Source: Phallusia mammillata (Eukaryota > Chordata > Ascidiacea > Phlebobranchia > Ascidiidae). From it: a DNA stretch of 64,000 bases. Numbering within the stretch: position 1 is the first letter of the stretch; each line of letters opens with the position of its first letter. The stretch is taken from positions 45,793 to 109,792 of the forward strand of contig QLIY01000113.1 of assembly GCA_003260075.1 (NCBI GenBank), given 5' to 3'. The position numbers were made by a program, and so were the translations under genes. The notes beneath the pieces were generated by a model that made no database searches, was not told where the DNA came from, and worked only from the letters and a program-made list of their open reading frames with translations. This document shows, in pieces, positions 51,101 through 63,751 of the stretch.

Positions 51101-54100
51101 AAAACTCGATGGTAAACTTTTCCCTGGGTTTATTTCTCTACAAACACATGTTATGGATGCAAATATGACATTGTCACTTTGTAGAAAGATGCTGCGTTAT
51201 GTTAAGCATAATATTACTAGAGAATAAAATATTTTGCTCTTTGTAAACAGTGACTTTAAAGGTATATATCCATGACCTTGCTTTTTTTGCTTTAACAAAC
51301 TAAGACGAGTTTATGTGAATCTTGTGCTACTTGCATTTCAGTTGTGGGTTCGATACATGGCTTTCCATCTTCATGCCACTGAAGTTGACAAAGCTAGAGC
51401 TGTTGCTGCGAAAGCTTTAAAAACTATTTCTTTCAGGTAAAAAAAGTCCGAAACTATTATTGATTAGTTTCATTTGATATAGAAAAGTGATAGTGTAATA
51501 CTTTGTCCTTGTTTTCAGCTAATGTCATTTGTGTTTTGTAAAAGTATTGCTTTGCAAATTTTCATGAAATTAAAGAATAAGTTAGGGTAAAAGAATCCGA
51601 TTAATGAAAAATGACTTGGGTTTGCAACAACAAATTCTATTTAAATGAGAAAACACTTACGGCTGTAAAAATGAATACATGGCAAAAACGAATAATTTTT
51701 TTAGTGCCTAAGTGGATTTCAATATAAATGAAACAACTAATGCAATGTACTGAAAACGTTGGAATGTTGTCCAACCTATTTTAACACGATTTCAGGGAGG
51801 AGCAGGAGAAATTAAATGTTTGGGTCGCTCTGCTCAACCTGGAGAACTTATACGGTAGTGACGTCACTGTGGATGAGACGTTAGAGGGCGCTATGCAGCA
51901 CAACGATCAGCTGAAAGTTTTACAGCATCTTGTCGATATCTACACCAAGTCCGGGAAGGTCGAGGTAGGTTTTAAGACATGTTTTGTTAGGTTTTACCGA
52001 ATATATAGAGAGAGTGTTTGAATGCAATATCTAGCTTTGGCCAAAAACGATCTAGGCCTACTGTAGTTCTACGTTTTAGACAACATGTCCTCCTTAATAC
52101 CAATAGGGCAAACTGGCCCACTACAATATTTAAAACATGGAAACCAAAATGTCCTCTTTGGATTGATCTGTGGAGTATTCCAATATTTTGCACTATAGGC
52201 TATAGTTCATATATGAACTATATTTGCACCCCAGGCCAAAACCGTTTCATTTTACTTGTAAGTGCTGCATTGGCAAATAGGATTAATATTCGTAAAGCAG
52301 CAATTGTACAGTATTATTTTTTTCTATTTTTCAATTTCAAAGCTTTTGTTTAATGCACGTTTTTTATGGTGACGTCACGAAAAGGAAGTTTTGCTCATCG
52401 CCAACTACGTGAATATTTAGTGGCTGTGGGGTTTGCCGTTGAAATTTTTACGCTTTTGTTTCCTTTACAGAAAGCCGATGAGGTTTATGTAAAGATGAGC
52501 AAAAAGTTTCGGCGCAACAAAGAGGTTTGGACTTCGTATGTTCGTTATTTGATGGAAGGTGGAAGACATGAGGAGGCCCAGGACGCATTTAAACGATCGC
52601 TGAAAGCTCTCGATAAAAAACAACGTGTGTGAATTTTTTTCACCCATGACATTTGTAATTTACAAAAAAGCGGGAAACATAATGGCATCACAATCAGCTT
52701 AATTCTATCAAACTCGTGTATCTATCCACATTTCGCCAACCTCCCTTTCTTGATAGCCCCAGTTACATATCGCTTTATAATGACGGTGTAGCTGCATTGC
52801 GTTCAGCCATGATCTACAAGTTATATCCTCAATATTTTCCGCTCCATAACGATTCAACGTTGCGCAGCTATTTCCGACTTGTGACTTTTCTATTAATGCA
52901 ATTGTGTTGCTATGTTTTCTTTAACCAAACGTTAAATCGACTCAGTCAGTGCAAAAAGCTCCATTCAATTGTAAACACACTTTTTGGACCTTTATGAGAC
53001 ACCAACTTCAAAAATATTTGAAACTCGTTTAGATCTTGAGATGATTTCCAAGTTTGCACAGCTTGAGTACGTGCTCGGTGATGCGGAACGGGGCCGGACA
53101 ATGTTTGAAAATGCGCTCAGTGCTTTTCCGAAGCGAACCGACATCTGGTCGATCTACATCGACACTCTGGTGAAAGCAAAACGAATTGACGATGCAAGGT
53201 GAGAAGATTTGATATTTTTGTCGTTTTGCTCCACACAAATACACATTAGTAACATAATATACAACATATAAACGAAACCGAATCGTTTTTGAGGAGTTCG
53301 TTTAGGCCCGAAAGTTTGATTGACAGGCCTATACATTAAAGGAGGAGTTCCCAACCTGCGGTACGCGAATTGCTTTCGCTTTTTTTTAACAAAAACCTGG
53401 ATTCACAACTTTATCATTTATTTATCTGGTTTGATTGACCAATTGGTGGACAGTAAAAAAATCAATTAGTTGTGGTGCTTCAGTGTTACTTTAGTAGGCC
53501 AATATTATTCTTCTGAATTTCTTCTGGCCCCCGGCCTTTTTTCAAATCTACCTTGGGTTCATAGTTTATACTAAATTTTACGTATTGAACAACAAACAAT
53601 TCAAATATTTCTTGCATGACGGAAGCAGAGTTTTTCAACTCTCGCGTCATTGCGGCTTTCTATGTAAATCTGTTTAGGTGGCTATAATAAATAAGCCTAA
53701 TTTTAGACAATGAACAAACAAACAACGTTAAAGCGGCAAAGTTCGTCAACCTTATGCAACTAACCCATATTGACTTTCATCGAAGAGGTGTGTTTGAGAT
53801 CGTAGTCAAATATTAACAAACCAAGGTCGAGATTGGACCCTTTTCTCACGAACAAGCGCTGAACGCTGTTGTAATATAAACGGGGCAATTTGGAAAGTCT
53901 GAGCTGCTAGTAGGGTATAAAAATTGAGTGTGCATTTCTCCTTACATGGCAATAGGCTTGACTTTGAGGATTGAAAAATATTTTGTTTTTGCTTGCAATG
54001 GAGGAGTGCGTTTCTTCATGGGGGCTGTAAGTGGAATACACGACAGTCATGTTGTTTTGCTGTGAAAAGTGCATATCTCAATTCCTAATCAAGGATTTAG

Positions 54101-54687
54101 AAAATATTATTTTTTCGGAAATACCCTCACAAAAATGCTGGGGGGGGGGATTTCTTCATGGGGGCTGTAGGTGGAATACACGACAGTCATGTTGTTTTGC
54201 TGTGAAAAGTGCATGTCTCAATTCCTAATCAAGGATTCAGCAAATATTATTTTTTCGGAAATACCTACACAAAAATGCTGTTGGTCAAACAAATTTCTAA
54301 TGCAACCCTCTTACATAAATAAATAACCTATTAACCCAGTTTTTCAATGCGTCATACAAACAAGGTAACTTTAAAAAAATGTCTATCGGAGGTTCGGTTC
54401 GGACTGTAATGTTGGAAATAAAGACTTTATTAATGTAAAATAATGCAAAAACTGGTAAAATATTGCAACTAACTTGAAAATTAATGAAAATCATCTTTTG
54501 TTTTGAAATCAGGTCCGCATTTAGTCGCGTCACTGCCCTGACGATGTCCAGCAAAAAGATGAAATCATTTTTCAAACGTTTTGTGGATTTTGAGACTCGG
54601 TATGGAACAGAATCGGCTGCCGCGCTCGTCCGCCAGAGAGCGCTAGACTACATCAACTCGGAAATGTCACGTGTCATGGATGATTGA
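16132..54687 (+). CDS. PDCD11: PDCD11 / RRP5, S1-repeat rRNA-processing factor (whole gene, 38 exons)
   Basis: Nucleolar protein required for pre-rRNA cleavage in both subunit pathways. I assembled 38 exons with GT-AG sites and consistent phases; they sum to 5544 nt, 1847 residues plus stop, against about 1870 in human. The N-terminus ([10 protein letters not shown]) matches the family start. Residues to about 1480 consist of around a dozen S1 RNA-binding modules, then a Lys/Glu-rich low-complexity segment, then C-terminal HAT/TPR-like repeats. Start is the first ATG in frame with exon 2. Several exons (23, 26, 28, 33) are partly duplicated at assembly joins. Introns 6 and 17 host antisense genes. 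Exon coordinates are in the block entries. Confidence 0.95.
19277..21722 (-). CDS. Death-NHL gene exons 7-12: NHL beta-propeller
   Basis: Repeats follow the NHL pattern of a hydrophobic strand, D-x-x-N-H/R, then a KVF/TLHS strand. Seen in order: [89 protein letters not shown], then a divergent last blade. Five to six blades are visible. Part of exon 7 is repeated at about 22155-22205 and the end of exon 6 near 22141, at the join 22145-22154. Confidence 0.85.
19277..25317 (-). CDS. Death-domain plus NHL-repeat protein, nested in PDCD11 intron 6 (12 exons)
   Basis: Twelve phase-consistent exons: 25317-25163, 24788-24657, 23917-23757, 23531-23474, 23132-22930, 22680-22599, 21722-21539, 21035-20939, 20733-20586, 20329-20194, 20022-19853, 19460-19277; 1710 nt, 569 residues. 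Residues about 31-103 fit a death domain ([35 protein letters not shown]). Residues 104-315 are a Pro/Ser/Thr-rich linker with PTPPRRTH and PLPPARP motifs. Residues about 319-569 are NHL repeats ([27 protein letters not shown]) forming a beta-propeller. No RING or B-box, so not a TRIM protein. The start used is MGSSASS, in strong context and a candidate N-myristoylation site; an upstream in-frame ATG at 25353 would add 12 residues. Function unknown; an adaptor in death/immune signalling is a guess from domains. Confidence 0.82.
21252..21511. repeat. 125-bp duplication across 10-G linker
   Basis: 21252-21376 and 21387-21511 flank the run 21377-21386. Intron 7 of the death-NHL gene; matching frames in both are a by-product of the duplication. 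Confidence 0.8.
22930..25317 (-). CDS. Death-NHL gene exons 1-5: death domain and proline-rich linker
   Basis: The death fold is spread over exons 1-3, with the Trp-containing helix (LMYLEEWKK) and the conserved aTxxxLLxxL helix in exon 2, and the terminal DVxxxL helix opening exon 3. Exon 5 needs the second of two adjacent acceptors (CAG at 23133-23135) to keep frame. Exon 3-5 linker is rich in SH3-type Pro motifs. Intron 2 contains a 249-bp duplication (24064-24312 and 24324-24572) across a 10-G linker. Confidence 0.78.
24064..24572. repeat. 249-bp duplication across 10-G linker
   Basis: 24064-24312 and 24324-24572 flank the run 24313-24322; a few percent divergent. Death-NHL gene intron 2. 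Confidence 0.85.
25340..25359 (-). promoter_or_regulatory. Unpaired splice acceptor upstream of the death-NHL start
   Basis: A pyrimidine tract followed by TTTTTTAG ends at 25359, 42 nt upstream of the chosen ATG, and I found no matching donor. It could accept a 5'-UTR exon or, as tunicates trans-splice, a spliced leader. If used, the first ATG downstream is 25353. Confidence 0.3.
25617..32251 (+). CDS. PDCD11: PDCD11 exons 7-15: S1 modules
   Basis: Exons 25617-25688, 27167-27505, 27849-27923, 28288-28445, 28748-28866, 29739-29857, 30415-30563, 31388-31490, 32114-32251. Exon 8 (113 codons) contains an acidic/basic insert (KHKKKKRKG) within an S1 module, not expected from vertebrate spacing. 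Exon 11 has [20 protein letters not shown]; exon 12 [14 protein letters not shown]; exon 13 SKLPVIT-type sequence ([12 protein letters not shown]); exon 14 [13 protein letters not shown]. These align in order with the vertebrate protein. Confidence 0.92.
25689..27166. other. PDCD11 intron 7
   Basis: AT-rich intron of 1.5 kb. Short open frames only; no repeat with clear ends and no splice-supported exon seen. Confidence 0.5.
28905..29530. mobile_element. Cluster of transposon remnants in PDCD11 intron 11
   Basis: Begins CAGGGATGGGTCGAGCC and is full of CTCGGTACCGAGCA-like palindromes at both ends (28935-28975 and 29490-29522); a hAT right end (TTGGGAACCACTG) lies near 29472-29487. Boundaries not resolved. 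Confidence 0.45.
30667..30974. mobile_element. hAT MITE in PDCD11 intron 13, target duplication CGATAAAG
   Basis: Starts CAGTGATTCTCAA; octamer CGATAAAG at 30659-30666 and 30975-30982. Rich in GCGTACCAC. The last base is an n, one of three in the window. Confidence 0.85.
31037..31210. mobile_element. Short hAT MITE in PDCD11 intron 13
   Basis: Inverted ends CAGTGGTTCTAAACCT and GATTAAGAACCACTG; flanking octamers CTGTAATG and GTGTAAGG agree at 6 of 8, so an older insertion. Confidence 0.65.
32252..34028. other. PDCD11 intron 15
   Basis: Holds hAT-like fragments (GCGACCCCCAGAAATAAGG near 32738; GTTACGAACCACCG near 32938) and a GC-richer stretch at 33480-33640 with repeated CGCCCAC. A 103-residue frame at 32599-32910 overlaps these fragments and is not convincing. 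Confidence 0.45.
34029..41445 (+). CDS. PDCD11: PDCD11 exons 16-22: S1 modules
   Basis: Exons 34029-34239, 34734-34912, 38383-38480, 38790-38899, 40493-40600, 40924-41033, 41261-41445. Exon 16 has LPTTHLSDF; exon 17 [20 protein letters not shown], a textbook S1 strand; exon 18 [17 protein letters not shown]. Exon 20 is preceded by a 405-bp intron segment present twice (39667-40071 and 40082-40486), but the exon itself is single. Introns 17, 19 and 22 contain gap placeholders and several small transposons. Confidence 0.9.
34265..34417. mobile_element. Degenerate hAT MITE in PDCD11 intron 16
   Basis: Left end CAGTGGTTCCTAACC, right end GGTTAAGAACCACT. No matching target duplication. Much of it is repeated after the G run at 34441-34450. 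Confidence 0.5.
36294..36719 (-). CDS. Probable small single-pass membrane protein, nested in PDCD11 intron 17
   Basis: A 141-residue open frame starting [11 protein letters not shown]. Residues 29-47 ([19 protein letters not shown]) are a transmembrane segment, immediately followed by RRR, then a Ser/Thr/Pro/Arg-rich tail. There is no cleavable signal peptide, so an outside-N/inside-C orientation is likely by the positive-inside rule. A good acceptor (TTTTGCAG) lies 7 nt before the ATG at 36726/36727 and a matching donor (AAG-GTAAGC) at 37027, which would give a noncoding first exon. I do not recognise a family. Open length in AT-rich DNA plus the splice sites support it, but there is no homology evidence. 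Confidence 0.5.
   Translation of the reverse strand: MTLQDITVPEFTGNPSENTNQDTQQCPSLLLLVGTNMGWLMVVIILINTRRRAANNNRSSLNLSATPTATPVRTRHYYFPPHPRGNNRRVFRGALMSDNTPDCRSPNCRDSSPRLGGAEPQNVDSGVGLTPTKSVLNERNV
37795..38351. mobile_element. hAT-like element with CCCGAA repeats, partly duplicated
   Basis: Ends CAGAGTTGTAAACGGGCC and GGCCCGACTTACAACTCTG. The left end occurs at 37795 and 37979 because 37675-37842 is duplicated at 37855 onward. Octamers TGTCAGAT (37787-37794) and TGTCAGTT (38352-38359) match 7 of 8. Interior contains a 58-base gap (38060-38117). Relics of the same family lie near 31905, 53275 and 63870. Confidence 0.65.
39019..39183. mobile_element. Pogo/Tigger-like MITE with TA target site
   Basis: Left end CAATAAACCTCGGTTAATCC and right end (inverted) CAGTAAACGTTCGGGTAATC are alike over about 25 bp, and TA flanks both sides. 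165 bp, in PDCD11 intron 19. Confidence 0.55.
39318..39483. mobile_element. hAT MITE whose interior is an assembly gap
   Basis: Octamer CAGTAATC at 39310-39317 and 39484-39491. Left end CAGTAGT then a 91-base G placeholder (39325-39415); right end AAAGTTTGAGAACCACTG. The true length is unknown. Confidence 0.65.
39667..40486. repeat. 405-bp duplication across 10-G linker
   Basis: 39667-40071 and 40082-40486 flank the run 40072-40081 and are almost identical. PDCD11 intron 19, just before exon 20. Confidence 0.85.
41607..41701. other. 95-base poly-G gap placeholder in PDCD11 intron 22
   Basis: Pure G, no duplicated flank. A second one of 37 bases follows at 42082-42118. Confidence 0.8.
42119..42566. 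repeat. Duplication covering the start of PDCD11 exon 23
   Basis: About 42130-42349 and 42361-42566 flank the run 42350-42360. The exonic part is nearly identical, the intronic part clearly diverged, as expected of two alleles. Confidence 0.8.
42488..47659 (+). CDS. PDCD11: PDCD11 exons 23-31: last S1 modules and basic linker
   Basis: Exons 42488-42623, 42982-43130, 43401-43611, 44431-44617, 45278-45482, 46056-46221, 46704-46843, 47317-47463, 47566-47659. Exon 24 has [16 protein letters not shown]; exon 25 [13 protein letters not shown]; exon 28 [12 protein letters not shown]; exon 29 [15 protein letters not shown]. Exons 30-31 are Lys-rich ([18 protein letters not shown]), a likely nucleolar signal. 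Partial second copies: exon 23 at 42271-42349, exon 26 at 44231-44348, exon 28 at about 46254-46400. The exon 28 donor is GTCACT in both copies. Confidence 0.9.
43630..44550. repeat. Two stacked duplications before and in PDCD11 exon 26
   Basis: 43630-43849 is repeated at about 43935-44140 across the run 43850-43859; then about 44149-44348, including most of exon 26, is repeated from 44350 across a single n at 44349. Confidence 0.8.
45651..46422. repeat. Two duplications around PDCD11 exon 28
   Basis: 45651-45829 is repeated at 45841-46028 across the run 45830-45840; 46075-46242 (exon 28) is repeated at 46254-46422 across 46243-46252. Confidence 0.8.
48046..48356. mobile_element. hAT MITE in PDCD11 intron 31
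   Basis: Inverted ends CAGTGGTTCCCAACCAG and GGTTTGGGAACCACTG; no convincing octamer duplication. Confidence 0.55.
49199..49797. repeat. Two duplications in PDCD11 intron 31
   Basis: 49199-49318 / 49330-49449 across the run 49319-49328, and 49549-49667 / 49679-49797 across 49668-49678. Confidence 0.8.
50311..54687 (+). CDS. PDCD11: PDCD11 exons 32-38: linker and C-terminal HAT repeats
   Basis: Exons 50311-50448, 50775 to 51111 (exon 33, across a join), 51342-51436, 51796-51964, 52471-52624, 53033-53198, 54513-54687. Exon 32 is acidic with GFVWDDD; exon 33 a Lys/Glu helix ending in [13 protein letters not shown]. Exons 34-38 are HAT repeats: [87 protein letters not shown]. This repeat array contacts ribosome-assembly partners in the family. 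Exon 33 must be read from copy 1 (50775-50823) into copy 2 (to 51111); a G linker splits it. Confidence 0.92.
51965..53032. other. PDCD11 introns 35 and 36 around exon 36
   Basis: Two short introns on either side of exon 36 (52471-52624). No repeat ends or additional exons recognised. Confidence 0.4.
53199..54512. other. PDCD11 intron 37
   Basis: Carries a relic of the CCCGAA element near 53275-53320, a hAT end (GTTCCCAACCTGCGG) at 53348, and a duplicated join at 54140-54149 (copies from about 54011 and 54151). Confidence 0.5.
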
Positions 54688-54727
54688 CAGCTGGGCGGCG
54701 CCTCTTGTGTTGTTTTTTGAGACTGCC

Positions 54728-54733
54728 AATAAA
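54728..54733 (+). terminator. PDCD11 poly(A) signal
   Basis: AATAAA 41 nt past the TGA stop. The gene ends tail-to-tail with FAM136A, leaving about 0.6 kb between stop codons for both 3' ends. Confidence 0.6.
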
Positions 54734-55175
54734 CAAACTCGAAAGACGCGTCCTTATGTCAACTGTTGCGAAACGCAAATGGGTTAAATTTTGTGATGTT
54801 AGTTTTTACTGGAGTATACAAAAGTTAAAAGTTCCCTAATATGAAGTTCCTATGTTATGTAAAAGAATGTGTTTTGCATTTCATCACTAAAAAGTTGTTC
54901 AACACACTTTTCCACCAAAAGTGGCATTTTGACTAACAAATTAAAAAAGGGGAACTTTTTTAGGTTAAAATATTGGAAAGAGTAAAATACCATTTGTGAA
55001 TGTTTGGCAATCATTAGTCATGAGTTCAGATAAATCTTCTCATATAATACCCATGTTCAAATGAGTGAAACATTATCTGGTGTCGGATAAATGTGTGGTA
55101 CTATTGCTACTAACTAGTACTATCGATACCGAAATAACACCCCCCTTCAACAAATCAGTATACAAAGAGTTCAAG

Positions 55176-55181
55176 TTTATT
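55176..55181 (-). terminator. FAM136A poly(A) signal
   Basis: AATAAA on the minus strand 125 nt past the TGA stop. Confidence 0.5.
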
Positions 55182-55305
55182 GTTGGTTTGCAACATATGA
55201 AGTTGTAGTAGACAGCAAAGACAGATACTTGGGAGTGCACAACACACACAAGGCCGCCAACAACAGTCCAACCTGACAAATGCCTAAAAGCTTGCAAAAC
55301 ATGTG

Positions 55306-56793
55306 TCAATGTTTTGGCATAGCAGTTTCCAAACGCATTTTCATTAATGGTATCAGTTTTAAATGATCATCGGCACAAACACACATGCAGTCTGCAAATT
55401 TCTTTTCAACTTCTGCTTGGCCAGAAGTTGCCATTTGGTCTTTCGCTCTGTCTTGGCAGGTCATCATACATCTTTGCAGCCGCTGTTGAAATTCTTCAAG
55501 CTCTGAAAACAAACAAAATGGCTTTCTTGATTATCATAATCCAATTGCCTGTTAATTGCTACAGCTATAAGCAAAACTTTGTTAAGTGACTACTTATGAC
55601 AACTGGTTGTGCACCAAATGAACAGGAATATCATTTGCATTCTGAACATTTATCAAACATTCTGTTTTTCACAAATCTAGACCAGGGTTTGCATTCATGT
55701 AGCAGTACATATATTAGCTTAATTTTGGTGGTAAGGTGTTTTACTGGAAAAAATGTAACTTTGTACTTCATATAAATCCATATTATGTAATCTACTACAG
55801 AACTTTATAAGTAATTAGAAAGTCCATTTATTTCCTAAACACTTTTTTGTTCTAGATCAATTGTCATTGCAAGTATGATGGGAACTGTGTTAAACTTGTG
55901 CTCAGTGGCCAAAAGCTGATTTGCATGTTACATAAATAACACAATGTACATGTGGCCTACAGGACATTGAAATGTTTTGTTTTTGAGCCCACACATGTCC
56001 GAAACAAACCCTACTACCTACACATGCAGTATAACCTGCTGAACCTTATGCCATTGTGTTTTAGATTCAAGTTTCTGTGGCCAGGAGTTATCATAATATA
56101 AAACAAACTGTTGTGTTTTTATCTAACACATTTTGCAACACCGAGAAATTTTATGACAACATTACTGATTCTGTAAAAACAAAAGTTTGTGTTCAGATAA
56201 TAATATTGTTGTTGTCATTAAAATCATCATGCTGCTGTTTTTGTTCTGTCGAAAGAAACCTGTACCATCATTTACATTGAAAAACTACTTTTTTATGTTT
56301 TTAAAACCATAGGTTGCATCATCATTGGGCAACAAAAATCTCTTTTTTTGTTCGTGGCACTTCAAACTTATATTTGCAATTGTTACCTTGTTTAATTATT
56401 CCCTGCACTTTAGTTAGAGGTGTTTGGCTGTTGCGAATGCACTCCTGGACTTGTTCAGCAGTGGCTGAAGTATTTTCACAACAACCAGCACTTTGCAGGA
56501 ACATGTGACGCTAAAATAAACCAACAATATTTGTGTCATAAACATAACCTTATTTGCACAACTTAATTGTATTTTAAACACCATCTACAACAACTAATAG
56601 GTTTGAAAATATATTTATAAGTTTTTAAGTATGGCTGGTAAGTAGTATCATTTCAAAGATATTTTAAACAATTGTATCAGTTAAAATTTATAATTACCTG
56701 TAATTTTCTGATGTGATGTTTTTCCAAATCCCTCTGCATATCACCTGCAGCCTCATCTATTTTGTTTAATGAAGTTTGGACTCTTTGCTCCAT
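55306..56793 (-). CDS. FAM136A: FAM136A, CxxxC-type mitochondrial protein
   Basis: Three exons: 56793-56698, 56510-56387, 55502-55306; 138 residues, the same as vertebrate FAM136A. Reads MEQRVQTSLNKIDEAAGDMQ, then an RHMFLQSAGCCENT segment, then QRLQRCMMTCQDRAKD and FADCMCVCADDHLKLIP. The paired CxxxC motifs (RCMMTC, DCMCVC) are the hallmark of this intermembrane-space family, thought to support proteostasis there. An AG acceptor at 56804-56806 suggests a 5'-UTR intron. Convergent with PDCD11, divergent from the EGR gene. Confidence 0.95.
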
Positions 56794-56806
56794 TGTCAAG
56801 GATCTA

Positions 56807-58328
56807 CAAAGATCGAAACTGTATGGCAATAAATACAACTACCTAAACACAACTGTACAATTAAACCTGGTACATGTATACAAGATAAAACAATTAAGTT
56901 GAGGTAGAAATAACTGAGTGTGGAGGATACTTTTGTAAACTAAAGCTAACACCCAAATGCATTTATGCGGTTAAATGTTTTGTACTTTCTTACTGGAGTA
57001 AGATCTATTGTGAAAGGAGTTTTAAAAAACTAGAGCACTTTTAGAGTATTTTTTGGAAAAAAGACTGACAGTAGTATGGCTGATTAACATTTGTTTGTTT
57101 TAATAATGTACATTTTTAGTGAATTCTTACATACAAGAAATAAACATCAATTAACCAATAAAGGTTACAATTTGGTATTTGGATGGTCAATTAAAAGCAC
57201 AAAAATAACATGCATATCTCACAACTTGCTTGTAAAGTTGTGTAAATAGTAACAATGTGCAACTAGTATCACGAATAGACCAAAATAATTTTAGCCCACT
57301 GCCAAGCTATTTTAAAATCAACAGTGGGTTGAACTACTCGCATCACAGCAATACACAACCTGTACTGCCGCAATGCAAAAACCACAAATCACAAATCACA
57401 AATGGTCAAAGTCCCTAGTTGAAAAGTGGGCGAAGCAATTCTCCGCCTACTTTTACCGAATCTGTAGCCCTCCCACACTACCAGCGATGGCGGTGTTGCC
57501 TTAAAACCGCGCTAAAACGGTCCTTCAAGACGCCGCAGCTACGTTTGAAGGTCACACGAGCGCCCGCAACACGTGTAGGGCGTCTTACATGAGAAAAGTA
57601 TACCAAAGCAAGAGTGGCGTATTTCGGATGGGAAACTCCCGTTTAACGAGCCTTGCGTGCCGTCAAACCACCTCGGCCACCGAAACCTTACGAAATTTTC
57701 CGAAGATAAAATAAACGATTAACCCACCTCCGTTCGGATTTCCGAATAAGGTAAAGCGACGGGATCCGAAACGGCCGACGCCGCCGGGAGAAAGCGACGA
57801 TTTGTTCTCGGATTCTCCAAATATGGGTAACTGAGAATGTACCCACCAATAGGAGAAATCGACTTCGGGCTTTAGTTTTTCGCAAATTTTACGTATTTAA
57901 CGTAAAGCGATCGCGTTTTTTTCTTGTCTGCGGTTAGGTATGCACAAACGGCATTGACAGAGTAAAAAATATTTCAATTAATTGCAAGCTGGAGCGAGAA
58001 ACAAGCCGCATTCCAGGTGTGCGTGGATCGTGACGTGAAACGGCGTAACCCTGGTTAGCGCGAAGGCCATTGATAAAACCGTCGGGCGGGAGGCAGCTCA
58101 GCATTCATTCTCAATACGCGTTCGGCGAGGTCGGACCAAGTGAACAGTACGTAACATGCAACTGACTTGTAAGGTTTAAAAGCAATACTGAGTATTACCT
58201 GAGGATTTTACTCACTCAAGTATCAAGTGTGATTCATCAGTCTGAGTGTTAATGACTCACAGTCAGGGGCGACGACGTCACACCTTAAGTTATTCCATAG
58301 CAGCGAGAAGTCGACAGAATCTTTCCAC
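56807..58328. promoter_or_regulatory. Divergent region between FAM136A and the EGR gene
   Basis: Contains both 5' regions. From about 57400 to 58150 the DNA becomes clearly richer in G+C and CpG than the surroundings, which fits a shared promoter. Two CRE-like half sites lie near the EGR start: TGACGTGA at 58031-58038 and GACGTCA at 58274-58280. I saw no clear serum response element. Sites are pattern matches only. Confidence 0.4.
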
Positions 58329-61983
<3,655 letters not shown>

Positions 61984-62540
61984 ATAGGCAATGACTGGTC
62001 AATAATTTAGAGCTTGCTGTTTAACTGTTATACTGATGCAGTTTTTAAAGATATTGCTAATGTTTCTTCAGATTTTTTCTCTTGTTTTGTTGGGCCAATG
62101 GTGTATTGTTATAGGTCGCTTAATGTGTACCTGTAATTTTGTCCGAATCGCTTATATTTTTGCATTTCCTCACTCCAACACTCGCTACGCATCGACAACA
62201 TAAAATCCTCGCATAGAATTATACGCAAACATATATTTTTCGTGTCTTTTTGCTTTTTTAAAACACATGCATTCGAAAAAAGGTTCCACTTTTGCGCTGG
62301 TTGACCAACCAACAAGTTCCTAATTTAGTGTTTTATAACAATTAAAATGTTCGTAAATATCGTTTGTTCAGCTTTTGCATTGTGGAGAAAATCGCATATT
62401 TCTTTGTTTTTTTCCAGCATTACTATTTGCGTTGTTGTTGTTTTTCGCTTTTTTGTGCAACAGAACAGTTCCTTTTTGTTGGCTTGCTAACGACTGTTGA
62501 TCGGACGTTGCTTGCTGTTATTTTTCGCCTGTTGTTGAGG

Positions 62541-62546
62541 AATAAA
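62541..62546 (+). terminator. Candidate EGR poly(A) signal
   Basis: AATAAA 558 nt past the stop codon, the first good match downstream. Confidence 0.35.
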
Positions 62547-63571
62547 AGAGAATATAAAGATTATTTCATGGTTTTGAAACTTCTAAGCCTTCATTTGAAC
62601 AGCAACTCAGCTCATTATGACGTCATAATGCCAAGTATCAATTGTCATTGATGAGTTGTTTTGCACTTGGGTTTTGTGTTTCAAAACATGCATGACGGAA
62701 ACATTTAGAACGATGTCATCGAAATGTTACTGTACTTTTGTATAGCCTTTTTAGTACAAGTTATTTGCAATCCAAAAAAACTGAATCATAGGCAATCCAA
62801 ATGTTGTGAGTGGTAGTAGTTAAAGAATCACCGCAGTTTCAGGTTTTTGCTGGGAATCAGGTAATTTGGTAGGTTTGCGAAACAGCTATTACTCATCTAG
62901 TTAGCTGTCTGTTAAAACACCTACACGGTTATACACGCAAGTGGTAAACCATATCAGTGAACCGTATCCTATGGTTTTTGACCTGATGAATGTTGCTGCA
63001 CTAATTTGTTTTTAGCTGGTTGATCTATTCTTGGTTACATGTTCATCACTATATTTTATTTGCATTGGCATACTATGCTATTTTATTGCAAAATTTTGTA
63101 CAGCTTTGTGATGTGAATTTTTAGCAAGTAACACATTAAAGGCATTAATTTTAGTAAATAACATTAACTGAGATATAAACTTGTTGAAAATTTCAACCGT
63201 TTTGTATCACAGCTGTAAATTATTTCTTCGCTGACTTTCACTTTTTGTTATTTAAGCCCAAAAAATAATCTGAACCTGCCTTATATGTTTTAAATATCGC
63301 GTCTTTAATGACATTCATATAAGGAAGGTTGCCATTTTGTTTGGCTGTCATACCGAAGACCGGTTTCAACTGGATATTTGCAGGATGAGTCATGAGGTAA
63401 CAACGCATGAAAACCAACAATAGCGTCTGTACATTGATAGGTTGGTATGCAAACCTCAAAAACTAAACTTACCTTACGTACGTTGGTCTCACGACTGATT
63501 TATAGGTTGGTGAGGTTTAGTGTAAAACACTTTTTAATGTTTGGTCGTGTTGCCGGCTGTTGGGTTACAAC

Positions 63572-63751
63572 CAGTGGTGGGATTCAGCCGGTTCGCACCG
63601 GTTCTATAGAACCTTCTCACGAAATTTTATGAGATCTGCGAACCGATTAGTATTAATGTGTACTGTCCAAGAACTTTTTGTAACAGAACCGGCTGAAAAA
63701 TACGACTATTGTAATAGAACCGACTGACAAAAAGTTTGGATCCCACCACTG
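63572..63751. mobile_element. 180-bp hAT MITE with perfect 8-bp target duplication
   Basis: Ends CAGTGGTGGGATTCAGCC and GGATCCCACCACTG are inverted; flanks 63564-63571 and 63752-63759 are both GTTACAAC. Internal GAACCGGTT-like palindromes. Confidence 0.9.

Noticed and set aside
57688..57885. 65-residue Arg-rich minus-strand frame
   Set aside because: Sits in the GC-rich FAM136A/EGR promoter region, has no similarity I recognise and no splice connection to FAM136A in frame.
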